Notes: generated by a model not told the origin, from the letters alone. A DNA stretch of 64,000 nt from Sulfitobacter albidus (GCF_018200035.1 NZ_CP073581.1:2662501-2726500); one strand, 5' to 3'. Numbered from the stretch's first letter, positions 29,070-38,355 are shown. Numbers and translations are program-made.

Positions 29070-29941
29070 TGCATCCCGCACCTTCCGTCATCATCTTCTC
29101 GTCCTTCTCCGGTCTGGGGTTCGGCCTGCTGTTCTGGCTGGGCCTGGGCATGCCCGCGATGACCGGGCTGAATGCCTTCATCTTCTTTGCCATCGCCTTT
29201 GCGCTGGCGGTGGGCGGTCTGATCTCCTCCACCTTCCACCTGGGCCACCCCGAACGCGCGTTAAAGGCGTTTACCCAGTGGAAAACCAGCTGGCTGTCGC
29301 GAGAGGCATGGTGCGCCGTGGCCGCCCTGCTGCTGATGGGGCTCTACGCCATCGGCATGATCTTCTTTGCGCAGCGTTGGGCCCTTCTCGGCGTGCTTGG
29401 CGCCGTTTTCTCGCTCGCCACCGTGTTCACCACCTCAATGATCTACGGCCAGCTCAAGACCGTGCCGCGCTGGAACACCCCGCTCACGCCCGCGAATTTC
29501 CTGTCTTTATGTCTGGCGGGCGGCGCGCTTCTGGCCGGTCAGGTGCAGATCGCGCTGGTGCTGCTGGTCGCGGCGGCGGCCATTCAGGTCATCACGTGGA
29601 AACGCGGCGACGACGCGCTGGCGCACAGCGGCACCGACATGGCGACGGCCACGGGCCTCGGCACCATCGGCACCGTGCGCGCGTTCGAGCCGCCCCATAC
29701 CGGCACAAACTACCTGCTCCGCGAATTCGTGCATGTGGTGGGCCGCAAACACGCGCAAAAGCTGCGCCTCATTGCGCTGGCGCTCATGGCCGGCGTGCCG
29801 ATTGTGCTGATGCTACTGCCGTTCCATCACATCTGGGGCTTTGCCGCCGTGCTTGCACATCTGGCAGGCGTGCTCTGCGCGCGCTGGCTCTTCTTTGCCG
29901 AGGCCGAGCATGTCGTCGGCCTCTACTACGGCAAGCGGTGA
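29069..29941 (+). CDS. soeC: Sulfite dehydrogenase SoeC, membrane anchor (DmsC family)
   Basis: A 290-residue integral membrane protein with about eight hydrophobic segments (for example LGFGLLFWLGLGMPAM, FIFFAIAFALAVGGLI and LLVAAAAIQVI). DmsC-type features are STFHLGHPERALKAF near residue 55 and SSWLSREAW-like WKTSWLSREAW. It anchors SoeAB to the cytoplasmic face and transfers electrons to the quinone pool. It starts at the soeB stop and overlaps the following GNAT gene by four bases. Confidence 0.9.
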   Translation: MHPAPSVIIFSSFSGLGFGLLFWLGLGMPAMTGLNAFIFFAIAFALAVGGLISSTFHLGHPERALKAFTQWKTSWLSREAWCAVAALLLMGLYAIGMIFFAQRWALLGVLGAVFSLATVFTTSMIYGQLKTVPRWNTPLTPANFLSLCLAGGALLAGQVQIALVLLVAAAAIQVITWKRGDDALAHSGTDMATATGLGTIGTVRAFEPPHTGTNYLLREFVHVVGRKHAQKLRLIALALMAGVPIVLMLLPFHHIWGFAAVLAHLAGVLCARWLFFAEAEHVVGLYYGKR

Positions 29942-30408
29942 GCCTGCCCGATCTGATCCTCCGCCCCGCGCGCGCGCCCGACGCGCCGGGGCTGAGCGAT
30001 CTGATCTACCGCTCCAAGCACTCCAACGGCTACGACGACGCCTTCATGGCCGCCTGCGCGCACGAGCTGCGCGTGACCCCCGCGCGCCTCATCGCCAGCA
30101 CCTACTGGCTGGCCGAACGTGGCGGGACGCCACTGGGGTGTGCCGCGCTGCGGCCCCACACTGACACCGTGGGCGAAGTGCACGCGTTCTTCATCGACCC
30201 CGATCACAAGCGGCAGGGCATCGGGCGCCTTCTGTGGCGCCGCCTGCACCGGACCGCGATGGGCCAGGGCTTTGCAAGCCTCATACTCGATGCCGATCCC
30301 GCCGCTGTACCGTTCTACGAAGACTTAGGCTTTCGCTGGCGGCGCGACGTGCCCTCAGGCTCGATCCCCGGCCGCACGCTCCCGCAGATGACCCGCCCAC
30401 TACCCTAA
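29938..30408 (+). CDS. GNAT-family N-acetyltransferase, last gene of the soe operon
   Basis: A 156-residue acetyltransferase starting at GTG 29938, which overlaps the soeC stop (GTGA). Motif A is visible as EVHAFFIDPDHKRQGIGRLLWRR (Q/R-x-x-G-I-G acetyl-CoA loop, about residues 78-100). It is followed by FASLILDADPAAVPFYEDLGF, typical of the GNAT C-terminal half. The coupling to soeC implies co-expression with taurine/sulfite genes, but the acceptor is unknown. Its stop overlaps by four bases with the stop of the convergent M20 gene. Confidence 0.87.
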   Translation: MSLPDLILRPARAPDAPGLSDLIYRSKHSNGYDDAFMAACAHELRVTPARLIASTYWLAERGGTPLGCAALRPHTDTVGEVHAFFIDPDHKRQGIGRLLWRRLHRTAMGQGFASLILDADPAAVPFYEDLGFRWRRDVPSGSIPGRTLPQMTRPLP

Positions 30409-31568
30409 AGCGCCAGCCGCCGCTCCACGATCCGCGCCATGACCGAGGCGCCGACGCCCAGCATCTCCTCGTCCATCACGAAGGCCGGATTGTGCAGCGG
30501 CACGGTGCCCGCGTGGCCCAGCACACAATAGGCCCCGGGCACGACCTTGAGCATATCGGCGAAATCTTCGGACCCGGTAGCCGGCTGATCCTTGTCAAAG
30601 ACGTTGTCGGGGCCGACGATGTCGGCGGCCGCCTCCAGATAGGCATCCGACAGCGCCGCATCGTTGATCAACACGTCAAAGACATTGCGCAGATCCAGCG
30701 TGATCTCGACCCCATGCGCCAGCGCAAACCCGTCGCAGATCGCCTGCATCCGGCTGGTCGCAAGGTCATAGATCTCGTCCTTGAAATAGCGCACCGTGCC
30801 CGCCAGCGTCGCCACCTCCGGCACCACGTTATAGGCAGCGCCCGCGTGGATCTGCGTCACCGACAGCACGCAAGCATCGAGGGCCGGCACATTGCGACTG
30901 AGGATGGTCTGAAGCTCACTCGCCAGCGAGGCCGCGATGATCAGCGCATCGCGCCCGTCACTAGGACGCGCGGCATGGCTACCCTTGCCCGTCACCGTGA
31001 TGTCGAAAAAGGCAGCCCCCGCCATGGCGACACCCTTGCAGATGCCGACCTTACCCGGCGTGCCGTTGGGCATGTTGTGCATCCCGTAGATCTCGTCGCA
31101 GGGGAACTGCTCGAACAACCCTTCCGCGATCATGCGGCGCGCGCCGCCCAGCCCTTCCTCGGCGGGCTGGAACACCAGCACGGCAGTGCCGTCGAAATCG
31201 CGCGTGGCGGCAAGGTGCTTGGCCGCGCCCAGCAACATGGTGGTGTGCCCGTCGTGGCCGCAGGCGTGCATCACGCCCGGGGTGGTCGAGGCATGATCCA
31301 GCCCGGTGATCTCGTGGATCGGCAGCGCGTCCATATCCGCGCGCAGGCCCACGCGGCGGTTCCCCTGCCGCTGCCCGTGGATCAGGGCGACGACACCGGT
31401 GCCACCAAGCCCCTCGTGCACCTCGTCGACGCCGTAGGCGCGCAGGTGCTCGGCCACGACACCGGCGGTGCGGTGCTCGGTGAACCCGATCTCGGGGTGG
31501 GCGTGCAGATCGCGGAAGATCGCGCGCAACTCGGCGTCGCTTTGGGCGATGGTGGGCAGGATGTTCAT
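30405..31568 (-). CDS. M20 family amidohydrolase (hippurate hydrolase-like)
   Basis: A 387-residue metal-dependent amidohydrolase. Start taken at MNILPTIAQSDAELRAIF; a slightly longer frame (ATG 31586) is possible because neither has a strong ribosome binding site. Metal-site motifs are LRADMDALPIHE, HACGHDGHTTMLLGAA, FQPAEEGLGGARRM, and HNMPNGTPGKVGI in the family-typical order, with the final His in TVPLHNPAFV. Such enzymes cleave N-acyl amino acids. The exact substrate is unknown. It is convergent with the soe operon. Confidence 0.92.
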   Translation of the reverse strand: MNILPTIAQSDAELRAIFRDLHAHPEIGFTEHRTAGVVAEHLRAYGVDEVHEGLGGTGVVALIHGQRQGNRRVGLRADMDALPIHEITGLDHASTTPGVMHACGHDGHTTMLLGAAKHLAATRDFDGTAVLVFQPAEEGLGGARRMIAEGLFEQFPCDEIYGMHNMPNGTPGKVGICKGVAMAGAAFFDITVTGKGSHAARPSDGRDALIIAASLASELQTILSRNVPALDACVLSVTQIHAGAAYNVVPEVATLAGTVRYFKDEIYDLATSRMQAICDGFALAHGVEITLDLRNVFDVLINDAALSDAYLEAAADIVGPDNVFDKDQPATGSEDFADMLKVVPGAYCVLGHAGTVPLHNPAFVMDEEMLGVGASVMARIVERRLAL

Positions 31569-31660
31569 GGGCTGTGGCTCTCGCATCAGGGCAGTTTTCC
31601 TACCCTAACCGCGCGCGCCCCGGGCCTGCAACGCACACCGCCAGCAATCACGCGCGCGGG

Positions 31661-31706
31661 CAAAATTTCGGCGAAATTTTGGGCCCAGAATTTCCTCGAA
31701 ATTCTG
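31661..31706. repeat. Tandem double palindrome, copy C
   Basis: CAAAATTTCG/CGAAATTTTG (31661-31681, 1-base loop) is followed by CAGAATTTC/GAAATTCTG (31686-31706, 3-base loop), separated by GGCC. It lies 26 bp downstream of the dapA stop on the dapA transcript and upstream of the M20 gene, and could act as a 3'-end element for dapA. Confidence 0.85.
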
Positions 31707-31732
31707 CCACCGCCAGCAGCAGGGCGCGCGGC

Positions 31733-32605
31733 CTAGATCAGCCCCGCGTGCCGCATGCCTGCGTCGATCAGCGATTTGGTGCCATCGCTCAGCCCCGTCA
31801 GCGGCAGGCGCACTTCCTCGCTGCACAGATCGAGCTTGCTCATCGCGTATTTTGCGCCGACCAGCCCCGGCTCTGTGAAAATCGCCTTGTGCAGCGGCAT
31901 CAACAGATCCTGAATATTCAGCGCAGTGGCGTACTCACCCGCCGCGCAGGCCGCCTGCATCTCTGCCAACAGCTTGGGCGCCACATTCGCCGTGACCGAG
32001 ATACAGCCGACGCCACCCTGCGCGTTGAACCCGTGCGCCGTGGCATCCTCACCAGACAGCTGGATGAAATCGCGCCCGCAGTGCATCCGCTGGTCGCAGA
32101 CCCGCGCCAGATCACCTGTGGCATCCTTGACGCCCACGATCCGCTCCAGCTTGGCCAGCGCGCCCATCGTCTCGGGCGTCATGTCGACGACCGACCGACC
32201 GGGGATATTGTAGATGATGATCGGCAAGCCGCAGCTGTCGTGCACGGCGGTGAAATGCGCGATCAGCCCGCGCTGCGTCGGCTTGTTGTAATAGGGCGTG
32301 ACCACGAGGATCCCGTCCGCGCCCGCCTTCTCGGCGTGCTGGGCGAGGCGGATCGCCTCCAGCGTGTTGTTGCTGCCGGCACCCGCGATCACCGGCACCC
32401 GGCCTGCCACGGCCTTGACCACTTCGACGACCACGCGGTCGTGCTCTGCGTGGGTCAACGTGGGGGATTCGCCCGTCGTGCCCACCGGCACAAACCCGTT
32501 CGATCCTTCACCGATATGCCACTCCACCAGCTTTTTCAGCGTCTCGATATCCAGCTCGCCGCCCTGAAACGGCGTGACGAGAGCAGGAAGGGATCCTGTG
32601 AACAT
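31733..32605 (-). CDS. dapA: 4-hydroxy-tetrahydrodipicolinate synthase
   Basis: A 290-residue class I aldolase-fold enzyme of lysine/diaminopimelate synthesis, condensing pyruvate with aspartate semialdehyde. Start ATG 32605 ([19 protein letters not shown]) with AAGGAG seven bases upstream; an in-frame GTG two codons earlier is less well placed. Conserved features are GTTGESPTL, the catalytic Tyr in [23 protein letters not shown] and the Schiff-base Lys in [14 protein letters not shown]. It is divergent from the slt gene. Confidence 0.95.
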   Translation of the reverse strand: MFTGSLPALVTPFQGGELDIETLKKLVEWHIGEGSNGFVPVGTTGESPTLTHAEHDRVVVEVVKAVAGRVPVIAGAGSNNTLEAIRLAQHAEKAGADGILVVTPYYNKPTQRGLIAHFTAVHDSCGLPIIIYNIPGRSVVDMTPETMGALAKLERIVGVKDATGDLARVCDQRMHCGRDFIQLSGEDATAHGFNAQGGVGCISVTANVAPKLLAEMQAACAAGEYATALNIQDLLMPLHKAIFTEPGLVGAKYAMSKLDLCSEEVRLPLTGLSDGTKSLIDAGMRHAGLI

Positions 32606-32776
32606 ATGCACGCTCCTTGTATTGTGCTGGAGGCCGAGGCCACCGGTGAAAGACCCCGATCACCCCGATCAAAGCCCCGTGAATATTTGCACCCCGACAG
32701 GCAAGGTCGATTGAACCCCGCCCGTTCCGGGCTATGCTGCATGGCTCTACCGCCTGAGAGATAGGAATTGCAAGTC

Positions 32777-34735
32777 ATGACACGTCTACTGGCGGCCCTG
32801 CTGCTGATGCTGAGCGTCTCTGCCACGTTCGCGCAAACCGAGCGCCCCCGCCCGCTGGGCTGGGCGATGGACGCCATGCGCGGGGGCGATTTCGACGGCG
32901 CGCTGCGCATCGCCGAACGCGACGGCACCGCCGCGCGCGACGTGATCCTGTGGCACAAACTGCGCGCCCAGCGCGGCAGCTACGCCGAGGTGGTCGATTT
33001 CCTCACCCGACGCCCCGATTGGCCGGGCGAGGACTATCTGCGCCGCCGATCCGAGCCGGTGGTGATCGCGCAGGACGACGCTGCCATCCTTGATTTCTTT
33101 GCCGACAGCCCCGCGCAGACCCCGCGCGGTGTGCTGGCCCACGCCGCCGCGCTGACCCGCGCTGGGGAGGAAGGGCTGGCGCAGGCGTCAGTCGTCCTCG
33201 CATGGCGGACCATGCCGATGAACGCCAACAGTCAGGCGGCCTTTGTCGCCGCGCACGCCGATCTGATCAAACCGCATCACGACGCCCGGCTCGACGCGAT
33301 GGTGTTCCAGCGCGAATATGACGAGGCGCGCCAGATGTACCCGCTCGCCTCCGCGCCCGCGCGTCAGGCCGCCGAGGTGCGCATCGCCCTCTACCGCCGC
33401 ACCGGTAACGCCGCCTCGCAGTTCGAGGCGCTGCCGGACGCGATCAAGAACACCGGCGGGCTGAACCACGCGCGTTTCGAATGGCGCGTGCGCGAGGGCC
33501 GCGTGAACGATGCCAAGGATTTGCTCATCGCCGCCTCCACCTCTGTCGAGGCGCTGGGCGATCCCGCCGCCTGGGGCAACCGTCGCCGCGCCCTGGCGCG
33601 CGGCGAGATGCGCTCGGGCGACAGGCAACGCGCCTATGCCATGGCTTCGCAGCACTTCCTGACCGAAGGGTCGGACTACGCCGATCTCGAATGGCTGTCA
33701 GGCTATATCGCGCTGCGCTTTCTTGACGATCCGATGCGCGCGCACCAGCATTTCCTCAACCACGACAACGCCGTTGAATCCCCCATCAGCCAGGGCCGCG
33801 CGGGCTATTGGCAAGGCCGCGCGCTGGAGGCCGCTGGCGACGAGGAAGGCGCGATGGCGGCCTACCGCGCCGGCGCCAACTACCAGACGTCGTTCTACGG
33901 GTTGCTCGCGGCGGAGCGTGCGGGCGTCCCTTTCCCCGAAAAACTCCGCGGCGCCCCACCCGAACAAGACTGGCGCGACAGCGCCCTCGCCCGCGCACCC
34001 CTGTTCGAGGCGGGTCTGCTGCTGCAAGCCTCGGGCGAGCTGAACCTGGCGGAGCGGTTCTGGACCCACCTCGCCGAGCAACTCGTCGAAGAAGACCTGA
34101 GGCTGCTGGGGCAAGCCGCCATCGACTTGGACCAGCCGCATATCGCCGTGATGATCGGCAAGCGCGCCGCGCAGCGCGGGCTCGAGATCGCCGCCCCCTA
34201 CTACGCGCTGCACCCGCTGGCCGAGGCCGATCTGCCCATGGCGCCGGAGATGAACCTCGCCATCGCGCGGCGCGAAAGCGAATTTGATCCGGTCGTGCAA
34301 TCCTCCGTCGGCGCGCGCGGGCTGATGCAGCTGATGCCCGCCACCGCGCGGGAGGTCGCCTCGAAACTCGGGATAGCGCCCCAGCACAGCACCGAAAGGC
34401 TCACCGCCGATCCGGTCTATAACGCGCGGCTCGGCTCGCAGTACCTGAGCGAGCTTGCGGGCCAGTTCGACGGCAATGTGGTGATGATGTCGGCGGGCTA
34501 TAACGCGGGGCCAAGCCGCCCGATCCGCTGGATGCGCGATTACGGCGATCCGCGCAGCGGCGACATCTACATCGTCGACTGGATCGAGATGATCCCCTTC
34601 CGCGAGACCCAGAACTACGTCATGCGCGTCACCGAAAGCCTGCCGATCTACCGCGCTCGGCTGGGTAAGGATCCACTGCCGATCCCCTTCTACGAAGAGT
34701 TGATCGGCTCAACCCTGCAAGCGTTCGCGCCATAG
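32777..34735 (+). CDS. slt: Soluble lytic murein transglycosylase
   Basis: About 652 residues. Start ATG 32777 opens a signal peptide (MTRLLAALLLMLSVSATFAQ), with AGGA upstream. A long alpha-helical superhelical region is followed by the SLT catalytic domain from about residue 490. The catalytic Glu is in LAIARRESEFDPVVQS, then GARGLMQLMPATA, and YNAGPSRPIRWM further on. It cleaves peptidoglycan between MurNAc and GlcNAc in the periplasm, forming 1,6-anhydro ends. The 3' end overlaps the convergent EamA gene by 27 bp. Confidence 0.93.
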   Translation: MTRLLAALLLMLSVSATFAQTERPRPLGWAMDAMRGGDFDGALRIAERDGTAARDVILWHKLRAQRGSYAEVVDFLTRRPDWPGEDYLRRRSEPVVIAQDDAAILDFFADSPAQTPRGVLAHAAALTRAGEEGLAQASVVLAWRTMPMNANSQAAFVAAHADLIKPHHDARLDAMVFQREYDEARQMYPLASAPARQAAEVRIALYRRTGNAASQFEALPDAIKNTGGLNHARFEWRVREGRVNDAKDLLIAASTSVEALGDPAAWGNRRRALARGEMRSGDRQRAYAMASQHFLTEGSDYADLEWLSGYIALRFLDDPMRAHQHFLNHDNAVESPISQGRAGYWQGRALEAAGDEEGAMAAYRAGANYQTSFYGLLAAERAGVPFPEKLRGAPPEQDWRDSALARAPLFEAGLLLQASGELNLAERFWTHLAEQLVEEDLRLLGQAAIDLDQPHIAVMIGKRAAQRGLEIAAPYYALHPLAEADLPMAPEMNLAIARRESEFDPVVQSSVGARGLMQLMPATAREVASKLGIAPQHSTERLTADPVYNARLGSQYLSELAGQFDGNVVMMSAGYNAGPSRPIRWMRDYGDPRSGDIYIVDWIEMIPFRETQNYVMRVTESLPIYRARLGKDPLPIPFYEELIGSTLQAFAP

Positions 34736-35578
34736 CGTGAACAGCCCCGCGCCCACGATCACCGTGGCGCCGATGGCCAGCGCGGGGCTGACCGTTTCGC
34801 CAAAGATCACGATGCCCAGCGTGCTGGCGAACACCAGTTGCAGGTACGCGAACGGCTGCACCGCACTCGCCTCCGCCACCTCGTAGCAGCGGATCAGCAG
34901 CCAGTGCCCGCTTGCCCCCGCGACGCACAGCGCGCCCATCCAGATCCAGTCGCGCCCGCTCATAGGCTCCCAGAACCACATGCCCAGCGCGGTGGTCGTC
35001 AGCGCCCCCACCGTGCCCGTCCAGAAAAAGCTGGTCGCCGTGGTGTCGCGCCGCGCCACAAACCGCGTGAGCAAGCCGTAAAGCGCGAACATCCCCGCCG
35101 CCAGCAGCGGGATCAGCGCGCGCACATCGAACACGCCCGTTCCGGGCCGCAGGATGATCAGCATCCCCACAAACCCCACGCCAATCGCCGCCCAGCGCCG
35201 CCAGCCTACCCGCTCGCCCAGCACCGGACCGCTCAGCGCCGCCACGATCAGCGGCGTGACGGCAAACACCGCGTGGCTCTCGACCAGCCCCAACAGGGTG
35301 AACCCCGCGACCATCACGCAGATCTCAAGCGACAACAGCAGCCCGCGCAGGATCTGCACCAGCGGCTGCGTGGTGCGCGCCGCCGCACGGATGCCCCCGG
35401 CCTTGCGGCGGGCGACGGTGATGACAAAGGCGGCAAAAAACCAATAGCGGATCATCACCACCATCAGCACGTTGTATTCGCCCGCCAAATGGCGGCTCAG
35501 CGCGTCCTGCACGGCGAATACCGCCGTTGTGGCGATCATCAGCGCGATGCCAAGGGCGACGTTGTTGGATTGGCTCAC
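34709..35578 (-). CDS. EamA/DMT-family membrane transporter
   Basis: A 289-residue protein with ten predicted membrane helices in two EamA repeats. MIATTAVFAVQDALSRHL begins the first, and the FALYGLLTRFVARRDTT region begins the second. The C-terminal repeat ends VFASTLGIVIFGETVSPALAIGATVIVGAGL. Drug/metabolite exporters of this type transport small solutes; substrate unknown. Its start overlaps the mnmD stop by four bases, so it is the second gene of a small operon. Confidence 0.9.
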   Translation of the reverse strand: MSQSNNVALGIALMIATTAVFAVQDALSRHLAGEYNVLMVVMIRYWFFAAFVITVARRKAGGIRAAARTTQPLVQILRGLLLSLEICVMVAGFTLLGLVESHAVFAVTPLIVAALSGPVLGERVGWRRWAAIGVGFVGMLIILRPGTGVFDVRALIPLLAAGMFALYGLLTRFVARRDTTATSFFWTGTVGALTTTALGMWFWEPMSGRDWIWMGALCVAGASGHWLLIRCYEVAEASAVQPFAYLQLVFASTLGIVIFGETVSPALAIGATVIVGAGLFTLWRERLQG

Positions 35579-36234
35579 AGCACCGCCCGCGTCATATGCC
35601 GCTTGCGACCAAAGCCGGCGCTGCGGGTCACCGCAAATCCCGCCTCCTCCAGCCCCCGCCGCACGAATCCTGCCGCCGTGTAGGTCGCCGCCGTGCCACA
35701 GGGCGCGGTATGCGCGGCCACCTGCGCCATCAACTCAGGCGCCCACAGCTCCGGGTTCTTCGCAGGTGAAAACCCATCCAAAAACCACGCATCCGCCACC
35801 CCTTCCCACGCGGGCAGCGCCGTGCGCGCGTCGCCGTGGATTACCTCCAGCGTGAAATCATCGCCCTCCAGCCGCGCCGGAAACGCCTCAAGCGCGGTCA
35901 GCACCGACGCCGGCAGATCCGGCCAGACCGACAGCGCGCGGCGCAGATCCTGCATCGCCATCGGATAGGCCTCAAAACTGGTGAACCGCAGCCGCCCCGA
36001 CACGTCTGCCGCGCGAAACGCCGCGAGGCACACCAGAAAATTCAGCCCCGTGCCGAACCCCAATTCGGCCACGTGAAACCCGTCGCGGAACCGCGCGGGC
36101 AGGTCATTGCCCCCCAGAAACACGTGCCGCGTCTCGGCCACGCCGTTTTCAAGGCTGAAATACGGATCGTCAAAGCGGGTCGAGACCGGCACGCCCCCGT
36201 CCCGCCATTCCAATCCTGCGCTCTGGTCGTGCAC
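35575..36234 (-). CDS. mnmD: tRNA 5-aminomethyl-2-thiouridine methyltransferase, MnmD type
   Basis: A 219-residue SAM-dependent methyltransferase matching the N-terminal half (MnmC1) of the E. coli MnmC fusion. The start chosen is GTG 36234 (HDQSAGLEWRDGGVPVSTRF), with AGGA seven bases upstream. Visible are DDPYFSLENGVAETRHVFLGG, the AELGFGTGLNFLVCL SAM motif and WFLDGFSPAKNPELWAPELM. It completes the wobble-uridine modification mnm5s2U in some tRNAs. An FAD oxidase resembling the other MnmC half is transcribed divergently 58 bp away. Confidence 0.88.
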   Translation of the reverse strand: MHDQSAGLEWRDGGVPVSTRFDDPYFSLENGVAETRHVFLGGNDLPARFRDGFHVAELGFGTGLNFLVCLAAFRAADVSGRLRFTSFEAYPMAMQDLRRALSVWPDLPASVLTALEAFPARLEGDDFTLEVIHGDARTALPAWEGVADAWFLDGFSPAKNPELWAPELMAQVAAHTAPCGTAATYTAAGFVRRGLEEAGFAVTRSAGFGRKRHMTRAVL

Positions 36235-36292
36235 GTCCGCATCCTGTATCCGCTTCACACGCGCAATCTGCGCCCAAACCGAAAGGGCCGCA

Positions 36293-37318
36293 ATGACCGA
36301 TCTGACCATCCGCGGCGCGGGCATCTTTGGCCTTTCCATCGCGTGGGAGGCCACCCTGCGCGGCGCGCAGGTGACGCTGATTGATCCGCACGGTCCGGGC
36401 GCGGGCAGCTCTGGCGGGATCGTCGGCGCGCTGGCGCCCCATGTGCCGGAAAACTGGAACCCGAAAAAGGCGTTCCAACTCGACAGTCTGCTGATGGCCG
36501 AAGGGTTCTGGGCCGCCGTGGCAGAGGCCGGCGGCGCCGATCCCGGCTACGCCCGCACGGGGCGGCTGCAAGCCATCGCCGATGATGCGGGGCTTGTCCT
36601 TGCCCGGCGCAGGGCGCAGACCGCGCGCGATCTGTGGGGCGATCACGCCCGGTGGGAGGTCACATCGGACACGCCCGACTGGGCACCGGTCTCTGCCACC
36701 GGGTACACCATCTTTGACACGCTCAGCGCCCATCTGCACCCGCGCCGCGCCTGCGACGCGCTGGTCGCAGCCCTCGCGACAAAGGGGGTGCGCGTCACGC
36801 CCGATGGTCCCGAACGCGGCATCGTGATCGATGCCACCGGGGCCGCGGGGCTTCACCGTCTGGCCGCCGCACACAGCCGGTCAATGGGCGCGGGCGTCAA
36901 GGGGCAGGCCGCCCTGCTCGCACATGACGCCCGCGGCCTGCCGCAGCTGTTCGCCAACGCCGTGCACATCATCCCGCATCTCGACGGCACCGTCGCCATC
37001 GGCTCCACCTCAGAGCGGGAGTTCACCGATCTGGAAACGGATGCGCAGCTGGACGGCGTCATCGCCACCGCCCGCGCCGCCGTGCCTGCCCTGCGCGAGG
37101 CACAGATCATTGACCGCTGGGCCGGCATCCGCCCCCGCGCCCGCACCCGCGCGCCGATGCTTGGCCCCGATCCGTTCCGCCCGGGTCATTTCATCGCCAA
37201 CGGCGGGTTCAAGATCGGCTTTGGCATGGCGCCCAAGGTCGCGACCACCATGGTCGATCTCATCCTTGAGGGGCGCGACACCATCCCCGAAGGCTTCCGC
37301 CTGGAGGACAACCTGTGA
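36293..37318 (+). CDS. FAD-dependent oxidoreductase, DadA/MnmC2-like
   Basis: A 341-residue flavoprotein with an N-terminal dinucleotide-binding motif (MTDLTIRGAGIFGLSIAWEA), a GAGSSGGIVGALAPHVP loop and a C-terminal FIANGGFKIGFGMAP segment. The overall type is glycine oxidase / D-amino-acid dehydrogenase, the same fold as the oxidase half of MnmC. Because it sits head-to-head with mnmD, it may supply the FAD-dependent removal of the carboxymethyl group from cmnm5U. An amino-acid oxidase is equally possible. GAAAGGG precedes the start. It overlaps the VOC gene by four bases. Confidence 0.82.
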   Translation: MTDLTIRGAGIFGLSIAWEATLRGAQVTLIDPHGPGAGSSGGIVGALAPHVPENWNPKKAFQLDSLLMAEGFWAAVAEAGGADPGYARTGRLQAIADDAGLVLARRRAQTARDLWGDHARWEVTSDTPDWAPVSATGYTIFDTLSAHLHPRRACDALVAALATKGVRVTPDGPERGIVIDATGAAGLHRLAAAHSRSMGAGVKGQAALLAHDARGLPQLFANAVHIIPHLDGTVAIGSTSEREFTDLETDAQLDGVIATARAAVPALREAQIIDRWAGIRPRARTRAPMLGPDPFRPGHFIANGGFKIGFGMAPKVATTMVDLILEGRDTIPEGFRLEDNL

Positions 37319-37710
37319 TCACATCGCTTGACCATCTGGTGCTGACCGTCGCCGACATCGACGCCACGATTGCGTTCTATACCCAAGCGCTGGGCATGAC
37401 CCACGCGCCCTTCACGGTCGCCGACGGCAGCACCCGGCACGCCCTGCGCTTTGGCGAGTCCAAGATCAATCTGCACGTCAGCGGCGCGGAGTTTGAACCC
37501 AAAGCGCAAAACCCCACGGCAGGCAGCGCCGATCTATGCTTTCTCACCGATCGCCCTCTGGCCGACTGGCAGCGCCACCTCGCCGCCCACGGCACACGCA
37601 TCGAAGAAGGCCCGGTGCCCCGTTCGGGGGCCACCGGGCCTCTCATCTCACTCTACGTCCGGGATCCGGACGGTAATTTGATCGAGATCAGCGCCCCACT
37701 TCAGCCTTGA
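37315..37710 (+). CDS. VOC-family (glyoxalase/dioxygenase fold) protein
   Basis: A 131-residue single vicinal-oxygen-chelate domain protein starting at GTG 37315 in overlap with the FAD oxidase stop. SLDHLVLTVADIDATIAFYTQALGM is the characteristic beta-alpha-beta opening with a metal-ligand His, and YVRDPDGNLIEISAP carries the C-terminal Glu ligand. Homologues are often annotated as virulence or glyoxalase-like proteins. The reaction is unknown. Its 3' end overlaps the convergent FMN reductase gene by 23 bp. Confidence 0.9.
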   Translation: MITSLDHLVLTVADIDATIAFYTQALGMTHAPFTVADGSTRHALRFGESKINLHVSGAEFEPKAQNPTAGSADLCFLTDRPLADWQRHLAAHGTRIEEGPVPRSGATGPLISLYVRDPDGNLIEISAPLQP

Positions 37711-38223
37711 GCGATTTCATCAGCTCGGTCAGCTCCTTGATGTAGATCTCACCGGTCAATTGCCCCTGATCGTCAAAGGCTTCGTGGCTGGCGGCCACAT
37801 GGATTTCCGGCCCTTGCAGGATACGCGGGCGGAAGGGCACCATGAACCCGCGCAGGATCATCTGCGCGCGCTCGCCGCCCGCACGGCCCGCCGCCGCCGA
37901 CATCACCGCCACGGGCTTGCCCCCCAGGGCTTCACACTCGACCGGCTGATCCAGTCCAGCGCGTTCTTCAACGCGCCCGACGGGCCCTTGTTGTACTCAG
38001 GCGTGGAAATCAGCACCGCATCGGCGTCCGCGATCTGCTGCGCCAGCGCGTCCACGGCGGCGGGCACGCCGCTTTCCTGCTCGTCATCCCCGTTATAGAG
38101 CGGCAGGTCGATATCCGCCTCGATCAGCTGCCCGCCATCGTACAGGCTCGCCGCCTCGCGCAACAAAAGCGAATTGTGGCTGCCCTTGCGAAGCGAGCCG
38201 GAGATGCCCAGAAGTGTGTGCAT
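37688..38223 (-). CDS. NAD(P)H-dependent FMN reductase (single-base frameshift)
   Basis: A flavodoxin-like quinone/FMN reductase. The first part reads MHTLLGISGSLRKGSHNSLL, with the FMN-binding GSLRKGSHN loop, then STPEYNKGPSGALKNALDW. It breaks at a GGGGGG run (plus-strand C at 37920-37925). Adding one G joins it to KPVAVMSAAAGRAGGERAQM and the C-terminus, ending at 37688 with about 179 residues. The joined text KPWGGKPVAVMSA matches the family pattern. AAGGAC precedes the start. Probably an intact gene with a homopolymer sequencing contraction. Confidence 0.87.
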
Positions 38224-38301
38224 GGCGTTTGGTCCTTGGATAAATTGCGTTACGCGTAAAGTGAGGCGGAGGTGCGAATTCTCAAGGCCATGGTGCGCAC
38301 G

Positions 38302-38335
38302 AAAAAGGCCGCCGTGCGTCCCCACACGGCGGCCC
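38302..38335 (-). terminator. Rho-independent terminator for the OmpA-like lipoprotein gene
   Basis: Stem GGCCGCCGTG (38307-38316) / CACGGCGGCC (38325-38334) with an 8-base loop. On the minus strand it is followed by CTTTTTC. It lies about 20 bp downstream of the lipoprotein gene stop. Confidence 0.88.
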
Positions 38336-38355
38336 TTGCATCCTTCGGGACGGGA

